From an uncultured Vicinamibacterales bacterium (GTDB taxonomy: Bacteria > Acidobacteriota > Vicinamibacteria > Vicinamibacterales > UBA8438): 64,000 nt of DNA. Position numbers and translations under genes: made by a program. The stretch lies in the NCBI GenBank assembly GCA_958295905.1, contig OY282382.1, positions 3,868,001 to 3,932,000 on the forward strand. The letters are read 5' to 3'. Positions 17,013 through 26,522 of the stretch are shown piece by piece; positions within the stretch are counted from its first letter, which is position 1; each line of letters begins with the position of its first letter. Below the pieces are notes generated by a model. The model worked only from the letters and a program-made list of their open reading frames with translations, had not been told where the DNA came from and did not search any database.

Positions 17013-18240
17013 GGTCGGCGGTCCGAACCGCATCCGCCGTATCGCGCTCGACCAGCATGCCCTGCAGCCGGTCGATGATCACGCGGGCCACGCCGCGCTT
17101 GGACTGCAACGGCACGTCGGTCGTGCCGCCGGGCGCAACCAGGGTGGCGGCGTTCGTCTCGGCGCCGAACCCGGCGTCGCTCCGGGACACGTCGTTGGCG
17201 ACGATCAGGTCCACCCGCTTGGCCTCGAGCTTGGCCCGGGCCCGCGCGACGACGTCACGGGTCTCGGCCGCGAACCCGATCAGCACCGGAAGGCGCCGGC
17301 CGCCGCGCCACCGGCCGAGGGCGGCCAAGATGTCGGTGGTGCGGGCCAGGGTCAGCGTGATGGTCTCGGACTCCTTCACGATCTTCTGCGGCCGCGGCCC
17401 ATCCCCCGGAGTGTAGTCGGCCACCGCCGCGGCCATGATCACGGCGTCCGCCTCGACCGCCCCGCGCATCACCGCAGCGTGCATGTCGGCCGCGCTCCGC
17501 ACCGAAACCACCTCGGTTCCGGAAGGCGGCTCCAGGCCGCACGGACCCGCCACGAGCACCACCCGGGCGCCGCGGCCGGCGGCCTCCGCGGCCAGGGCGA
17601 ACCCCATTCTCCCGCTCGAGCGGTTGCCGACGAAACGCACCGGATCCAGATCCTCGCAGGTCGGCCCGGCGGAGACAAGAACGCGCCGCCCATCAAGCCC
17701 GGCGGCCGGCCGGAGCCGGCCCTCCACGGCGGCGGCGACATCCTCCACCGAGGCCAGCCTCCCCGGACCGGTCCATCCGCAGGCGAGATAGCCTTCGCCC
17801 GGCGCGACCACGTGGGCCCCGCGCGCCCGCAACGCTTGCAGATTCCCGGCGACCGCCGGATGCTCGTACATGTTCGTGTTCATCGCCGGCGCGATGACCA
17901 CCGGCGCCCGGGTGACGAGATAGAGCGAGGTCAGGAAATCGTCGGCGATGCCGTGCGCCAGCTTCCCGATCGTGTTGGCCGTCGCCGGCGCCACCAGCAG
18001 CGCCTGAATGTCCGTCGCCAGCGAGACGTGCTCGACGGCGGCGTTCGCGCCGGGCGCGAACTGATCGACGATGACCGGCCGGCGGGTGATCGCCTCGAAC
18101 GTCAGCCGTCCGACGAACCGGCGCGCGTTGGGTGTCATGATCGTCACGACGTCGTGTCCGCCCTGTTGCAACCGGCGGACGATCTCGACCGCCTTGTAGG
18201 CTCCGATGCCGCCGGTCACCCCCAACGCGATCAGTCCCAT
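16999..18240 (-). CDS. coaBC: bifunctional phosphopantothenoylcysteine decarboxylase/phosphopantothenate--cysteine ligase
   Basis: A 413-residue two-domain coenzyme A enzyme. The N-terminal FMN-dependent CoaC half has [16 protein letters not shown], the active-site [12 protein letters not shown] and the [10 protein letters not shown] substrate-clamp region. The C-terminal CoaB half has [28 protein letters not shown] and the KIVK...[10 protein letters not shown] and IGFAAET motifs. It makes 4'-phosphopantetheine from phosphopantothenate and cysteine with CTP. The start at 18240 ([11 protein letters not shown]) overlaps the gmk stop by 10 nt. The usual rpoZ gene between gmk and coaBC is absent. 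Confidence 0.95.
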   Translation of the reverse strand: MGLIALGVTGGIGAYKAVEIVRRLQQGGHDVVTIMTPNARRFVGRLTFEAITRRPVIVDQFAPGANAAVEHVSLATDIQALLVAPATANTIGKLAHGIADDFLTSLYLVTRAPVVIAPAMNTNMYEHPAVAGNLQALRARGAHVVAPGEGYLACGWTGPGRLASVEDVAAAVEGRLRPAAGLDGRRVLVSAGPTCEDLDPVRFVGNRSSGRMGFALAAEAAGRGARVVLVAGPCGLEPPSGTEVVSVRSAADMHAAVMRGAVEADAVIMAAAVADYTPGDGPRPQKIVKESETITLTLARTTDILAALGRWRGGRRLPVLIGFAAETRDVVARARAKLEAKRVDLIVANDVSRSDAGFGAETNAATLVAPGGTTDVPLQSKRGVARVIIDRLQGMLVERDTADAVRTADHEPS

Positions 18241-18899
18241 GGCCCGGCTCCGGCGTACGGCTTGTCGAACGCCGCCGCGATCGCGCTCGCGGCGGGACCG
18301 GCCGCCCGCCACGACAGGCGCTCGGCCTCCACGATGCACCGCAGGCGGTCGATGCAGTCTTCAAGGTCGTCGTTGACGACGACGTAATCGTACTCCGCGA
18401 CGTGCCGCACCTCATTCCGGGCGATGGTGAGCCGGCGCCGGATCTCGGATTCCGTGAGGCGATCGCCGGCCCGGCGGCGCAGGCGATTCTCGAGCGCCGC
18501 GGGAGACGGGGGCAGCATGAAGATGCCGACCGCATCCGGCTCGATCCCCCGGATCTGGCCGGCGCCCTGCACGTCGATGACGAGAACGAGGCTGCCGCTG
18601 GCGTCGAGCCGCCGCCGTGTATCGAGCGCGCGGGTGCCGTAGAGATGGCCGAAGACCTCGGCCCATTCCAGGAACTCCCCCGCATCGCGCATCGATTCGA
18701 AAGCCGCCCGGTCCACGAAGTGGTAGTCCGCGCCGTCCCGTTCACTCGGGCGGGGGGGACGCGAGGTATAGCTCCGCGACCGCTCGAGCCCGGGCACGCG
18801 CGCGACCAGAGCGTCGACGGCGGTGGTCTTTCCGGTACCCGACGGCGCCGAAACCACGAACAAGCTCCCCTTGCCGTCCACGCCTGAAACCCCCGCCAT
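18231..18899 (-). CDS. gmk: guanylate kinase
   Basis: A 222-residue enzyme phosphorylating GMP to GDP with ATP. P-loop APSGTGKTT near residue 20, the GMP-binding loop SYTSRPPRPSERDGADYHFV, FLEWAEVFGHLYG, and DVQGAGQIR are all present. ATG at 18899 (MAGVSGVDG) is chosen; an upstream in-frame ATG at 18923 lies in duplicated DNA. No Shine-Dalgarno is visible. A 78-bp-period duplication of this start region lies just upstream (18893-19007), so the 5' region has been rearranged, perhaps when the family A block inserted between yicC and gmk. Confidence 0.93.
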   Translation of the reverse strand: MAGVSGVDGKGSLFVVSAPSGTGKTTAVDALVARVPGLERSRSYTSRPPRPSERDGADYHFVDRAAFESMRDAGEFLEWAEVFGHLYGTRALDTRRRLDASGSLVLVIDVQGAGQIRGIEPDAVGIFMLPPSPAALENRLRRRAGDRLTESEIRRRLTIARNEVRHVAEYDYVVVNDDLEDCIDRLRCIVEAERLSWRAAGPAASAIAAAFDKPYAGAGPWD

Positions 18900-19205
18900 G
18901 GGCGCCCGCACCCCGGCCCGCATCCACCGCCGCCCATCCGCCCCGCGACCTCATCGAAGCAAGGCAACCCGCCATGGGCGCCTGCACCCCGCCCCGCATC
19001 CACCGCCGGCCGCGCCGCTCGCCGCCCAACCGCCCCCCGGGGAATCGGCGCCCCCGGCAGGAGGCGGAGCCGTTCCACGGCGCGGACTCCCCGCCGCCCG
19101 ACCAACCCTCCAGCGGTCCGCCCGTTCTACGGCGCAGACCGCCCGCCCGGCAACCGCCGCTCGCCGCCCGACCAACCCGCCAGCGGTCCGCCCGGTTCTA
19201 CGGAC
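18893..19205 (+). repeat. gmk 5' duplication plus family A locus A4
   Basis: 18893-19007 holds two copies (~40 bp each, period about 75-78) of the gmk start region, sharing CCGCCATGGGCGCC. 19020-19205 holds family A units: CGTTCCACGGCGCGGACTCC, CCAACCCTCCAGCGG, TTCTACGGCGCAGACC and a second CCAACCCGCCAGCGG ending at TTCTACGG. The block separates yicC from gmk and begins right after the yicC stop. Confidence 0.75.
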
Positions 19206-19208
19206 GCC

Positions 19209-20096
19209 CTACTCCACGTTCTGCACCTGCTCCCGAAGTTTCTCGAGCTCGGCCTTGGCCGTCACGACCAGTTCGCCCGCGGCGGCGCCCTCCGCCTTCG
19301 CGCCCAACGTGTTGACCTCGCGGTTCATCTCCTGCAGCAGAAAGTCCAGCTTGCGGCCGCACGGTTCGGCCGAACCCGTGAGGGTGGACCAGTGGGCCAG
19401 ATGGCCGCGCAGGCGGGTGAGCTCCTCGGTGACGTCCGAGCGGGCCGCGAACCGCACGATCTCCTGCGCGACGACCGCCTCCTCGACGGCGGGCTGCACC
19501 CGCAGCTCCTCGACCCGGGTGGTCAGCCGCGAGACGAGCTCGGTCCGGCCCGACTCGGCCGCGGTCTCCAGACGCGTGACCAGATCGGCGATCGTGAGGC
19601 ATCGAGCATCGAGGTCGGCCTGCAGATACCCGCCCTCCCGCACGCGCATGGCGTCCAGGTCGCGGAGCGCCTCCTCGACCGCTTCGGTGACCGCGCGGCC
19701 CAGTGCGGCTCGTCCCGCCTCGTCCATGTCCCGTTCCCGGACCACCACCGCCTGCGGGAACCGCAGGAGGTCGCCGGCCGTCAGGCCGCCGGTGACGACG
19801 CCCCGGGCGCGCGCCTGCTCGACGCTGGTCGACAGGGCGTCGACCAGCGGATCGTTCAGGACGGCCTCGACCTCCGGTTGTCCGAGAAGACGCGCCGTCA
19901 CCGCCAGCTCCACGCGCCCCCGCGCCACCCACCGCTGCACGACCCCGCGGAGCTCCGCCTCCTGCGCGGCCAGCAACGGGGGTATCCGCACCTGGATGTC
20001 CAGATACCGATGGTTGACCGTCCGCGCCGTGACCCCGAGGGCCGCCGTATCGAGCTCCCGGCTCCCCACCGCGAACCCCGTCATCGACTTGATCAT
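19209..20096 (-). CDS. yicC: YicC-family endoribonuclease
   Basis: A 295-residue protein of the YicC/YloC family, recently recognised as endoribonucleases. The signature N-terminus MIKSMTGFAVGS, the TVNHRYLDIQVRIP stretch and the C-terminal GRKLDFLLQEMNREVNTLGAKA match the family end to end at normal length. It shares a 4-nt ATGA overlap with the upstream exporter gene and precedes gmk, the classic yicC-gmk pairing. Translation is therefore probably coupled to the exporter. Confidence 0.92.
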   Translation of the reverse strand: MIKSMTGFAVGSRELDTAALGVTARTVNHRYLDIQVRIPPLLAAQEAELRGVVQRWVARGRVELAVTARLLGQPEVEAVLNDPLVDALSTSVEQARARGVVTGGLTAGDLLRFPQAVVVRERDMDEAGRAALGRAVTEAVEEALRDLDAMRVREGGYLQADLDARCLTIADLVTRLETAAESGRTELVSRLTTRVEELRVQPAVEEAVVAQEIVRFAARSDVTEELTRLRGHLAHWSTLTGSAEPCGRKLDFLLQEMNREVNTLGAKAEGAAAGELVVTAKAELEKLREQVQNVE

Positions 20097-21889
20097 CGTG
20101 TTCCACCCGCCGCCGGGCCGGACAGGACGCCGGCGGCCGCGACGCCGGCGCGGGGCTCTTCGCGCTCCTGTCCGAACACCTGCGTCGCATAGAGCTTCGC
20201 ATAGCTGCTGTCCGACCGCGCCAGCAGCTCCTCGTGCCGGCCGGATTCCACGACCCGCCCGCCCTCAATCACGATGATGGCATCGGCCCGGCGGATGGTC
20301 GACAGCCGGTGCGCAATCACGAACGCGGTACGGTTGAGCAGGAGCTTGGCCAGCGCATCCTGCACCAGCAGCTCCGACTCGGCGTCCAGGGCCGACGTCG
20401 CCTCGTCGAGCACGAGGATCGGCGGGTTCCGGAGCAGGGCCCGCGCAATCGTGAGACGTTGGCGCTGGCCGCCCGACAACCGCTGTCCGCGCTCGCCGAT
20501 CAGCGTATCGTAGCCCCGCGGAAGATCCACGATGAACTCGTGCGCATGGGCGGCGCGCGCCACCGCCACGATCGATTCGCGGGGGGTGCCCGGCGCCGCG
20601 TACGCGATGTTGTCGGCCACCGACGCGTCGAACAGGAACGTCTCCTGCGTCACGATCCCGATCGCCCGGCGCAGTGAACGCAGCGTCACGTCGCGCACGT
20701 CCACCCCGTCGATCAGGATTGCCCCGCCGGTGACGTCGTGGAACCGCGGCACCAGGTTGACGAGCGTCGACTTGCCCGCGCCGCTGAGCCCGACCACCGC
20801 CACGACCTCTCCGGCCCGCACCGTGAACGAGACGCCGCGCAGCACCGGTTCGGTATCGTCGGGATACTGGAAGGTCACGCCGCGAAACTCGATGCTCGAT
20901 GCGAACGGGGGCAGCGCGGCGGCGCCGGCGCGGTCGCCGGTCTCGGTGCGGGTGTCCAGAATCTCGAAGATCCGTTCGGCCGCGGCGATGGCCTGCTGAA
21001 TGTTCGCATTGACCCGGCTCAGCCTCTTCACGGGACCGTACATCAGCAGGAGCGCGGTCATGAACGACGTGAACTCTCCCAGCGTCAGATCGCCGGCGGC
21101 GATCTCCCGGCTGCCGTACCACAGGACGCCGGCGATGCCGACGCCCCCGAGGAGCTCGATCACCGGCGGCAGGACGGAGAGGGCGCTCGTGACCCGCATG
21201 ATCGTCCGATACAGACGGCGCGAGGCCCGGGCGAACCTCTGCCGCTCGAACGGCTCGGCCTGAAACGCCTGAACGATCCGGTGGCCGGTGAGCGCTTCGA
21301 CGATCACGTGCGACAGGTACTCGACCTGCTCCTGGCTGCGCCGCGTCGTCTGCCGGACGTGCTGCCCCAGGCGCACGAGGGGATAGACCACCACCGGCGC
21401 GCCGGTCATGCACACCAGCGCGAGCCGGGCGTCATGGTAGAACAGCAGCGTCGCGAATGCGGTCAACGCCAACGATTCGCGTATCAGATCGCCGCAGGTC
21501 TCCGAGACAACCTGCTGGACCCGGCTGACGTCGCTGGTGATCCGCGACAGCAGGCGTCCGGTGGTGCGGCGGCCGAAGAAGGCCGTCGACTGGCCGAGCA
21601 TGTGCTGAAAGAGCTCGGTGCGCAGGTCGTGGACGAGACGCTGTCCCGCATCGGCCATGAGGTAGACGGAGAAGTAGGCGCCCGCTCCCTTGACCAGGTA
21701 GAGGCCGACCAGCGCGCCGGAGATCAACCCGACCCGGTCGCCGGCGGGAAGCGACTCGTCGAAGATCGGCTTGATGATGTAGGCCAGCCCGCCCGACGCC
21801 AGGGCGTACAGCACCATGGCGGGCAGCGCGGCGAGAACGCGCAGCTTGTGCGGCAGGGCGAATCGCAGCAGCCGGAGCAGTGGATTCAC
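20093..21889 (-). CDS. MsbA-like ABC exporter (fused TMD-NBD)
   Basis: A 598-residue half-transporter. Residues 1-~330 hold six transmembrane helices; the nucleotide-binding domain has GLSGAGKSTLV (Walker A, ~residue 385), Q-loop TQETFLFDA, signature LSGGQRQR, Walker B ILVLDEATSALD and the H-loop IAHRLS. The opening LLRLLRFALPHKLR and domain order match lipid A flippase MsbA or other lipid/drug exporters, and a lipid role fits a diderm. Start is GTG at 21889 with no clear Shine-Dalgarno; a repeat element begins 4 bp upstream. The C-terminus has an extra ~25-residue Ala/Gly tail. Confidence 0.88.
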   Translation of the reverse strand: MNPLLRLLRFALPHKLRVLAALPAMVLYALASGGLAYIIKPIFDESLPAGDRVGLISGALVGLYLVKGAGAYFSVYLMADAGQRLVHDLRTELFQHMLGQSTAFFGRRTTGRLLSRITSDVSRVQQVVSETCGDLIRESLALTAFATLLFYHDARLALVCMTGAPVVVYPLVRLGQHVRQTTRRSQEQVEYLSHVIVEALTGHRIVQAFQAEPFERQRFARASRRLYRTIMRVTSALSVLPPVIELLGGVGIAGVLWYGSREIAAGDLTLGEFTSFMTALLLMYGPVKRLSRVNANIQQAIAAAERIFEILDTRTETGDRAGAAALPPFASSIEFRGVTFQYPDDTEPVLRGVSFTVRAGEVVAVVGLSGAGKSTLVNLVPRFHDVTGGAILIDGVDVRDVTLRSLRRAIGIVTQETFLFDASVADNIAYAAPGTPRESIVAVARAAHAHEFIVDLPRGYDTLIGERGQRLSGGQRQRLTIARALLRNPPILVLDEATSALDAESELLVQDALAKLLLNRTAFVIAHRLSTIRRADAIIVIEGGRVVESGRHEELLARSDSSYAKLYATQVFGQEREEPRAGVAAAGVLSGPAAGGTR

Positions 21890-21893
21890 TCTC

Positions 21894-22004
21894 TAGGAGT
21901 CTGCGCCGCAGGAAATTATGACCACCATATGTTGCGCAAGCGCCAGCAATTGGCGCTACATATTGTGCCAGATCGGACCCAAACCGTTCTGCGGCGCAGA
22001 TTCC
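21894..22004 (+). repeat. 111-bp palindrome-ended element A', copy 1
   Basis: Ends are inverted: GGAGTCTGCGCCGCAGGAA at left and TTCTGCGGCGCAGATTCC at right. Inside is a perfect 7-bp hairpin AGCGCCA-GCAAT-TGGCGCT flanked by ATATGTTGCGCA and TACATATTGTGCC. A closely similar copy sits at 36389-36501. No coding frame. It is joined to a family A unit at its right end. Confidence 0.8.
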
Positions 22005-22125
22005 CAGCCCGGAGAGCGTCGCCTGCGGCTCCGCTCACTGCCCAACCAACCCTCCAGGGAGTCGGCGCCTCCTGCGGGAGGCGGCGCCGTTCTACGGCGC
22101 AGACGCCTGGCCGAACCCCTTCCGG
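22005..22125 (+). repeat. family A locus A5
   Basis: Full unit with GGAGAGCGTCGCCTGCGG, CCAACCAACCCTCCAGGGAG, a GC-rich hairpin (GGCGCCTCC...GGAGGCGGCGCC) and TTCTACGGCGCAGAC. It lies ~40 bp after the stop of the UDP-glucose dehydrogenase gene. Confidence 0.8.
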
Positions 22126-22164
22126 GTGGCGTTCATGCCGCGCGGTTTCACGGGCTCCCGGGGC

Positions 22165-23460
22165 TCAACGTCCGATCGAGTGGTAGCGAAAGCCGAGCTC
22201 GCGCATCTCTCCGGGATCGAACAGGTTGCGGCCATCGAAGACGAGCGCGTCCCGCATCAATCGGCGCATGCGCGGGAAGTCGGGCTCGCGAAACTCGTTC
22301 CACTCGGTCAGGATGGCCAGCGCATCCGCCCCCTTCAGCGCGTCGTAGCCGTCGGACGCCAAGCCGATGCGCGACGCGAAAATCCTCCGGGCCGACTCGT
22401 TCGCCTGGGGATCGTAGGCGGTGACCTCGGCCCCCGCCGCCAGGAGCGCATCGATGATGGTGATGGACGGCGCGTCCCGCATGTCGTCGGTACGCGGCTT
22501 GAACGACAGCCCCCAGACGGCGATCCGCCGGCCGTCGAGCGCCCCCAGGACGTCGACCATCTTGTCGACGAGCCGGCGTTTCTGGGCGGCGTTGACCTTC
22601 TCGACCGCGTCGAGGATCCGGAAGCGGTAGTCGGCGTCCCGAGCCAACCGGGCCAACGCCTTGACGTCCTTGGGAAAGCAGCTCCCGCCGTAGCCGATCC
22701 CGGGAAACAGAAAGGACGAACCGATGCGGAGGTCGGACGCGACGACCCGGCGCACGTGGTCGACGTTGGCGCCCACCGCGTCGCAGACGTTGGCCACCTC
22801 GTTCATGAACGACACGCGGGCGGCGAGCATCGCGTTGGCGGCGTACTTGCTCAGCTCCGCGCTGGCCCAGTCCATGATCCAGATCGGGGCCCCGGTGCGG
22901 GTGAAAGGCTTGTAGAGCGAAGCCATCAACTTCGCGGCGTTCGCGTCCTCGGCCCCGATCACGACCCGATCGGGCTTCAGGAAGTCATCGACGGCGGACC
23001 CCTGCTTCAGGAACTCCGGATTGCTCACGACGTTGAACGGCTCGGTCGTCTCGTCCCCTATCGCCGCCTGCACGCGCCGGGCGGTGCCCACCGGCACCGT
23101 GCTCTTGAGGGCCACCACGGTATGGCCGGCCATCGCCCGTCCGACGTCGCGCGCCGCCCCCAGGACGTGCTGCACGTCGGCCGAGCCGTCCTCGTCGGAC
23201 GGCGTCCCCACCGCGATGAAGACCACCTCCGAATCGCGTACGGACGGGGCGAGAGCGGTTTCGAAGTCGAGCCGCCGCTTCGCGGTGTTCCGGCGCACCA
23301 GCTCGTCGAGCCCCGGTTCATAGATCGGAAGGCGGCCCCGGCGCAGCGACCCGATCTTGCCCTCGTCGACGTCGATGCAGGTGACGTCGTTGCCCGTCTC
23401 CGCCAGGCATGCGCCGACCACGAGACCGACGTACCCCGTACCAACCACTGTCATTTTCAT
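22165..23460 (-). CDS. ugd: UDP-glucose 6-dehydrogenase
   Basis: A 431-residue NAD-dependent enzyme oxidising UDP-glucose twice to UDP-glucuronate. The N-terminal Rossmann motif is VVGTGYVGLVVGACLAE; YEPGLDELV, SNPEFLKQGSAV and GADA motifs follow, and the catalytic Cys lies in GYGGSCFPKD near residue 260. The C-terminal domain has GLSFKPRTDDMRDAPS. Length is typical. It is divergent from the glycosyltransferase gene; with the UDP-glucuronate decarboxylase at 26523 it would supply UDP-xylose, so these flank a polysaccharide module. Confidence 0.93.
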   Translation of the reverse strand: MKMTVVGTGYVGLVVGACLAETGNDVTCIDVDEGKIGSLRRGRLPIYEPGLDELVRRNTAKRRLDFETALAPSVRDSEVVFIAVGTPSDEDGSADVQHVLGAARDVGRAMAGHTVVALKSTVPVGTARRVQAAIGDETTEPFNVVSNPEFLKQGSAVDDFLKPDRVVIGAEDANAAKLMASLYKPFTRTGAPIWIMDWASAELSKYAANAMLAARVSFMNEVANVCDAVGANVDHVRRVVASDLRIGSSFLFPGIGYGGSCFPKDVKALARLARDADYRFRILDAVEKVNAAQKRRLVDKMVDVLGALDGRRIAVWGLSFKPRTDDMRDAPSITIIDALLAAGAEVTAYDPQANESARRIFASRIGLASDGYDALKGADALAILTEWNEFREPDFPRMRRLMRDALVFDGRNLFDPGEMRELGFRYHSIGR

Positions 23461-23865
23461 GAGTTGCCGGAGAGCTCGAGGAACTCGAGGTGAAATCCCC
23501 CATTCGGCCGGCGCTCCGGCGTGGAGGCCCGACCGGGGGAAGCGTCCGCGACATGCCTGTACAGGATACTAGAGTCCTCGAGCGGGCGTGATTCTTACCG
23601 TCGAGTCCAGCTCGGGTCAGGCTTCATTCGAGGGGTCGGCGTGGTGCGCCGCGACCGCACCGCGGCGGCGGCACGTGCTATCTTCAGGGCTCGGACTCCG
23701 GTCGATGGGCTCCCCACCGGCCGGTCTACGGCCAACGGCGCCCGCGGGCGGCCACGAACGCGGCTTCACGCGGCAGAGGGAGCAGCGGCCGGGGTCCGTT
23801 CAGGCCGTCCGTCGAAGCCCAGCCCTGCCGGTTCGTCGGTCTGAGGCGGAGCCCGCTGGCAGGGG
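23461..23865. other. divergent intergenic region, ugd / glycosyltransferase
   Basis: 405 bp without a convincing gene. It should hold the promoters of the two divergent polysaccharide genes; a TGTACA palindrome with nearby ATACTAGAG (about 23560) is the only AT-richer spot, and no clear -35/-10 pair was found. Confidence 0.35.
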
Positions 23866-25005
23866 ATGCGAATTACGATCGACGGGCGCGCGCCCCGCGT
23901 GGCGCTGGCGCACGATTGGCTCACCGGCATGCGGGGCGGCGAACGGGTGCTCGAGGCGATCTGCGAGCTGTTCCCCGACGCGGCGCGGTTCGCGCTCCTG
24001 CACGTCCGGGGCTCGGTCTCCCCGACCATCGAGGCGCGGCCGATCCGAACGTCCTTCATTCAGCATATTCCGGGGTCGCACCGGCACTACCGGCCGCTGC
24101 TGCCGCTCTTTCCCGCCGCGGTGGAACAGTTCGACCTCGACGACTTCGATCTGATCATCAGCACCAGCCACTGCGTCGCCAAGTCGGTGGTCGCGCCCGG
24201 CCGCGCTCGGCATCTGTGCTACTGCTTCACCCCGATGCGCTACGCCTGGGATCAGTTTCCCGCCTACTTCGGGCCGGAACGGGTGGGCGCGGGGGCGAGC
24301 CGATGGCTCCGGCGGGGACTCGGCGCGATCGCGCGGTGGGATGCGTCCACGGCGCACCGCGTGGACCGCTATGTGGCTATTTCGCAATATGTTGCGGGGA
24401 GGATTGGCCGATACTATAATCGAAGGGCAAGTATCGTGTATCCGCCCGTGGACACGACCTTTTTCCATCCGGGCCCCGTTCGGCCGCGCCATGGCTGCCT
24501 GATCGTGTCGGCTCTCGTACCTTACAAGCGCGTCGACCTCGCGATACGCGCGTGCACGCAGGCCGGCGTCCCCCTGCGGGTCGTCGGCGGCGGCCCGGAC
24601 CTCGCGCGCCTTCGGAGAATCGCCGGGCCGCAGGTGGAGTTTCTCGGCGCCCTGACCGACGAGGAGGTCCGGCAAGAGTATCGGCGCGCCGCCGCGGTTC
24701 TGCTGCCGGGCGCCGAGGACTTCGGCATCGCTCCGGTCGAGGCCCAGGCCTGCGGATGCCCGGTCGTCGCCCTCGCGGAAGGCGGGGCCTGTGAGACCGT
24801 CGTGGACGGCGAGACCGGCGTCCTCGTGCCGGAGTCCACACCGGCCGCGTTCGCCGATACGGTTGCCCGGGCGCAACACCGGCCCTTCGACGGCGCGGCC
24901 ATCCGGCGGCAGGCCCTGCGGTTTTCCCGCGAAAGATTCGACGCCGCGCTCCGGACCGAGGTCACCCGGCTGATGACCGCATCTCCATCGGAGCAGTATC
25001 GATGA
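23866..25005 (+). CDS. GT4-family glycosyltransferase
   Basis: A 379-residue GT-B retaining glycosyltransferase. The N-terminal domain opens VALAHDWLTGMRGGERVLE, with the G-G-E acceptor-site motif, as in mannosyl/rhamnosyltransferases for O-antigen and exopolysaccharide. The C-terminal half holds SALVPYKRVDLAI and the nucleotide-sugar E-x7-E motif EDFGIAPVE near residue 287, followed by EGGACETV. The sugar donor is unknown; cytosolic face of the membrane is expected. Its stop overlaps the next start by 4 nt (ATGA), so it is coupled to the polyprenyl glycosylphosphotransferase. Confidence 0.88.
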   Translation: MRITIDGRAPRVALAHDWLTGMRGGERVLEAICELFPDAARFALLHVRGSVSPTIEARPIRTSFIQHIPGSHRHYRPLLPLFPAAVEQFDLDDFDLIISTSHCVAKSVVAPGRARHLCYCFTPMRYAWDQFPAYFGPERVGAGASRWLRRGLGAIARWDASTAHRVDRYVAISQYVAGRIGRYYNRRASIVYPPVDTTFFHPGPVRPRHGCLIVSALVPYKRVDLAIRACTQAGVPLRVVGGGPDLARLRRIAGPQVEFLGALTDEEVRQEYRRAAAVLLPGAEDFGIAPVEAQACGCPVVALAEGGACETVVDGETGVLVPESTPAAFADTVARAQHRPFDGAAIRRQALRFSRERFDAALRTEVTRLMTASPSEQYR

Positions 25006-26435
25006 CCCAACGCGCCCGGGTGCGCATGCTCATTCAGTCGGTGATCGACGGCGGCATCGGCGTGACGATGTTCGTGGCCGCTTATCTGCTCCGGTTCGAG
25101 ACCGACCTGGTCCCGGCCCCCAAGGGTCAACCCCCCATCGAGTACTACGAGCAGCTCGCCCCCTTCATCGGACTGTTGCTCCCCTTCGGTCTGTGGATGC
25201 AGGGAGCCTACCGCCACGAACGCATCCGGTCCCGGGTCGACGACTTCTTCGCGGTGCTCATCGGCGGCCTGATCGCCGTCGTGCTCGGCCTCGTGGGCAC
25301 GCTCGTCTTCCAAGCCTACTTCGTTCCCCCGGTGCTGAAAGACCAGGGCGCGTACGAAGTGTCCCGTCTCGTCTGGGCGCTGTTCCTGGCCCTCTGCGTC
25401 GTCTGCGCCTACGCCTCCCGCGCCACGGTCCGGTCCGCGCTCGAGCGCCAGTGGCGCGAGGGTGTGGGCCTCAAGCGGATTCTCGTCGCCGGCACCGGCG
25501 ACGTCGCCCGTCACGTCGTGGACAAGGTGCTTCATCACCGCGAACTCGGCTACCGCATCGTCGGCTTTATCGACGACCGGACCAGCGACCGTCAGGGGTA
25601 TCGGGGGCTGCCGCTGCTCGGGGCGCTCTCGGAGGTGGGCGACATCCTGGAACGCGAGCGGGTCGACGAACTCTACGTCGCCCTGTCGCTCGACGAGCAC
25701 GTGAAGATGCTCGAGCTCATCGAGGTCGCCAACCGGGTGTGCGTGGACGTCAAGGTGGTGCCCGACCTCCTCCAGGTCATCGCCCTGCGCGCCCGCCTCG
25801 AGGAGCTCGACGGCGTTCCCATCATCAGCATCAACGACGTGCCGCTTCAGGGGCTGAACGGTCTCATCAAGCGCATGATCGACATCGGGGTCGCGGGCGT
25901 CGCGCTCGTTTTCCTGAGCCTGCCCTTCGCGGTCATCGCCGCCCTCATCAAGGCGACGTCGCCCGGTCCCGTGTTCTACCGGCAGGAGCGCATGGGGCTC
26001 GACGGCCACCCGTTCAGCGTGTACAAGTTCCGATCGATGTTCGAGGACGCCGAGCGCGACACCGGACCGGTGTGGACCCGCAAGGACGACCCGCGGCGGA
26101 CGCCGGTCGGCCGCGTGCTGCGCCAGCTCAGTCTCGACGAGCTTCCCCAGTTCTGGAACGTGATCCGCGGCGACATGTCGCTCGTGGGCCCCAGACCGGA
26201 GCGCCCGTTCTTCGTCGAGCAGTTCAAGCAGCGGGTCCCGCAGTACATGCTGCGCCACAAGGTTCGGTCCGGCATGACCGGGTGGGCCCAGGTCAACGGC
26301 TGGCGGGGCGATACGTCGATCGAGAAACGCATCGAGTACGATCTGTACTACATTGAGAACTGGTCGGTGGGGCTCGACTTCAAGATCCTCTGGCTGACGG
26401 TCCTCCGGGTGTTCTTCCATCGCCACGCGTACTGA
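25002..26435 (+). CDS. polyprenyl glycosylphosphotransferase (exopolysaccharide initiation)
   Basis: A 477-residue initiating transferase that moves a sugar-1-phosphate from a UDP-sugar to undecaprenyl phosphate. Four N-terminal transmembrane helices are followed by a Rossmann-like CoA-binding-3 domain (RILVAGTGDVARHVVD) and a C-terminal catalytic domain (~285-477) with KRMIDIGVAGVALV, SPGPVFYRQERMG, YKFRSM, LSLDELPQFWNV, GDMSLVGPRPE and GWAQVNGWRGDTS. This is the WcaJ/CpsE type, usually loading glucose or galactose. It is coupled to the upstream glycosyltransferase and precedes the UDP-xylose synthase. Confidence 0.92.
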   Translation: MTQRARVRMLIQSVIDGGIGVTMFVAAYLLRFETDLVPAPKGQPPIEYYEQLAPFIGLLLPFGLWMQGAYRHERIRSRVDDFFAVLIGGLIAVVLGLVGTLVFQAYFVPPVLKDQGAYEVSRLVWALFLALCVVCAYASRATVRSALERQWREGVGLKRILVAGTGDVARHVVDKVLHHRELGYRIVGFIDDRTSDRQGYRGLPLLGALSEVGDILERERVDELYVALSLDEHVKMLELIEVANRVCVDVKVVPDLLQVIALRARLEELDGVPIISINDVPLQGLNGLIKRMIDIGVAGVALVFLSLPFAVIAALIKATSPGPVFYRQERMGLDGHPFSVYKFRSMFEDAERDTGPVWTRKDDPRRTPVGRVLRQLSLDELPQFWNVIRGDMSLVGPRPERPFFVEQFKQRVPQYMLRHKVRSGMTGWAQVNGWRGDTSIEKRIEYDLYYIENWSVGLDFKILWLTVLRVFFHRHAY

Positions 26436-26522
26436 ATCGCCGCGGCGCACCTCGGGCCCGGCCCGTTTCGTCGGTGCGTTCCGGGGGCACGGGTCGCGTG
26501 CGGCAACCGCCCACGACAGCAC

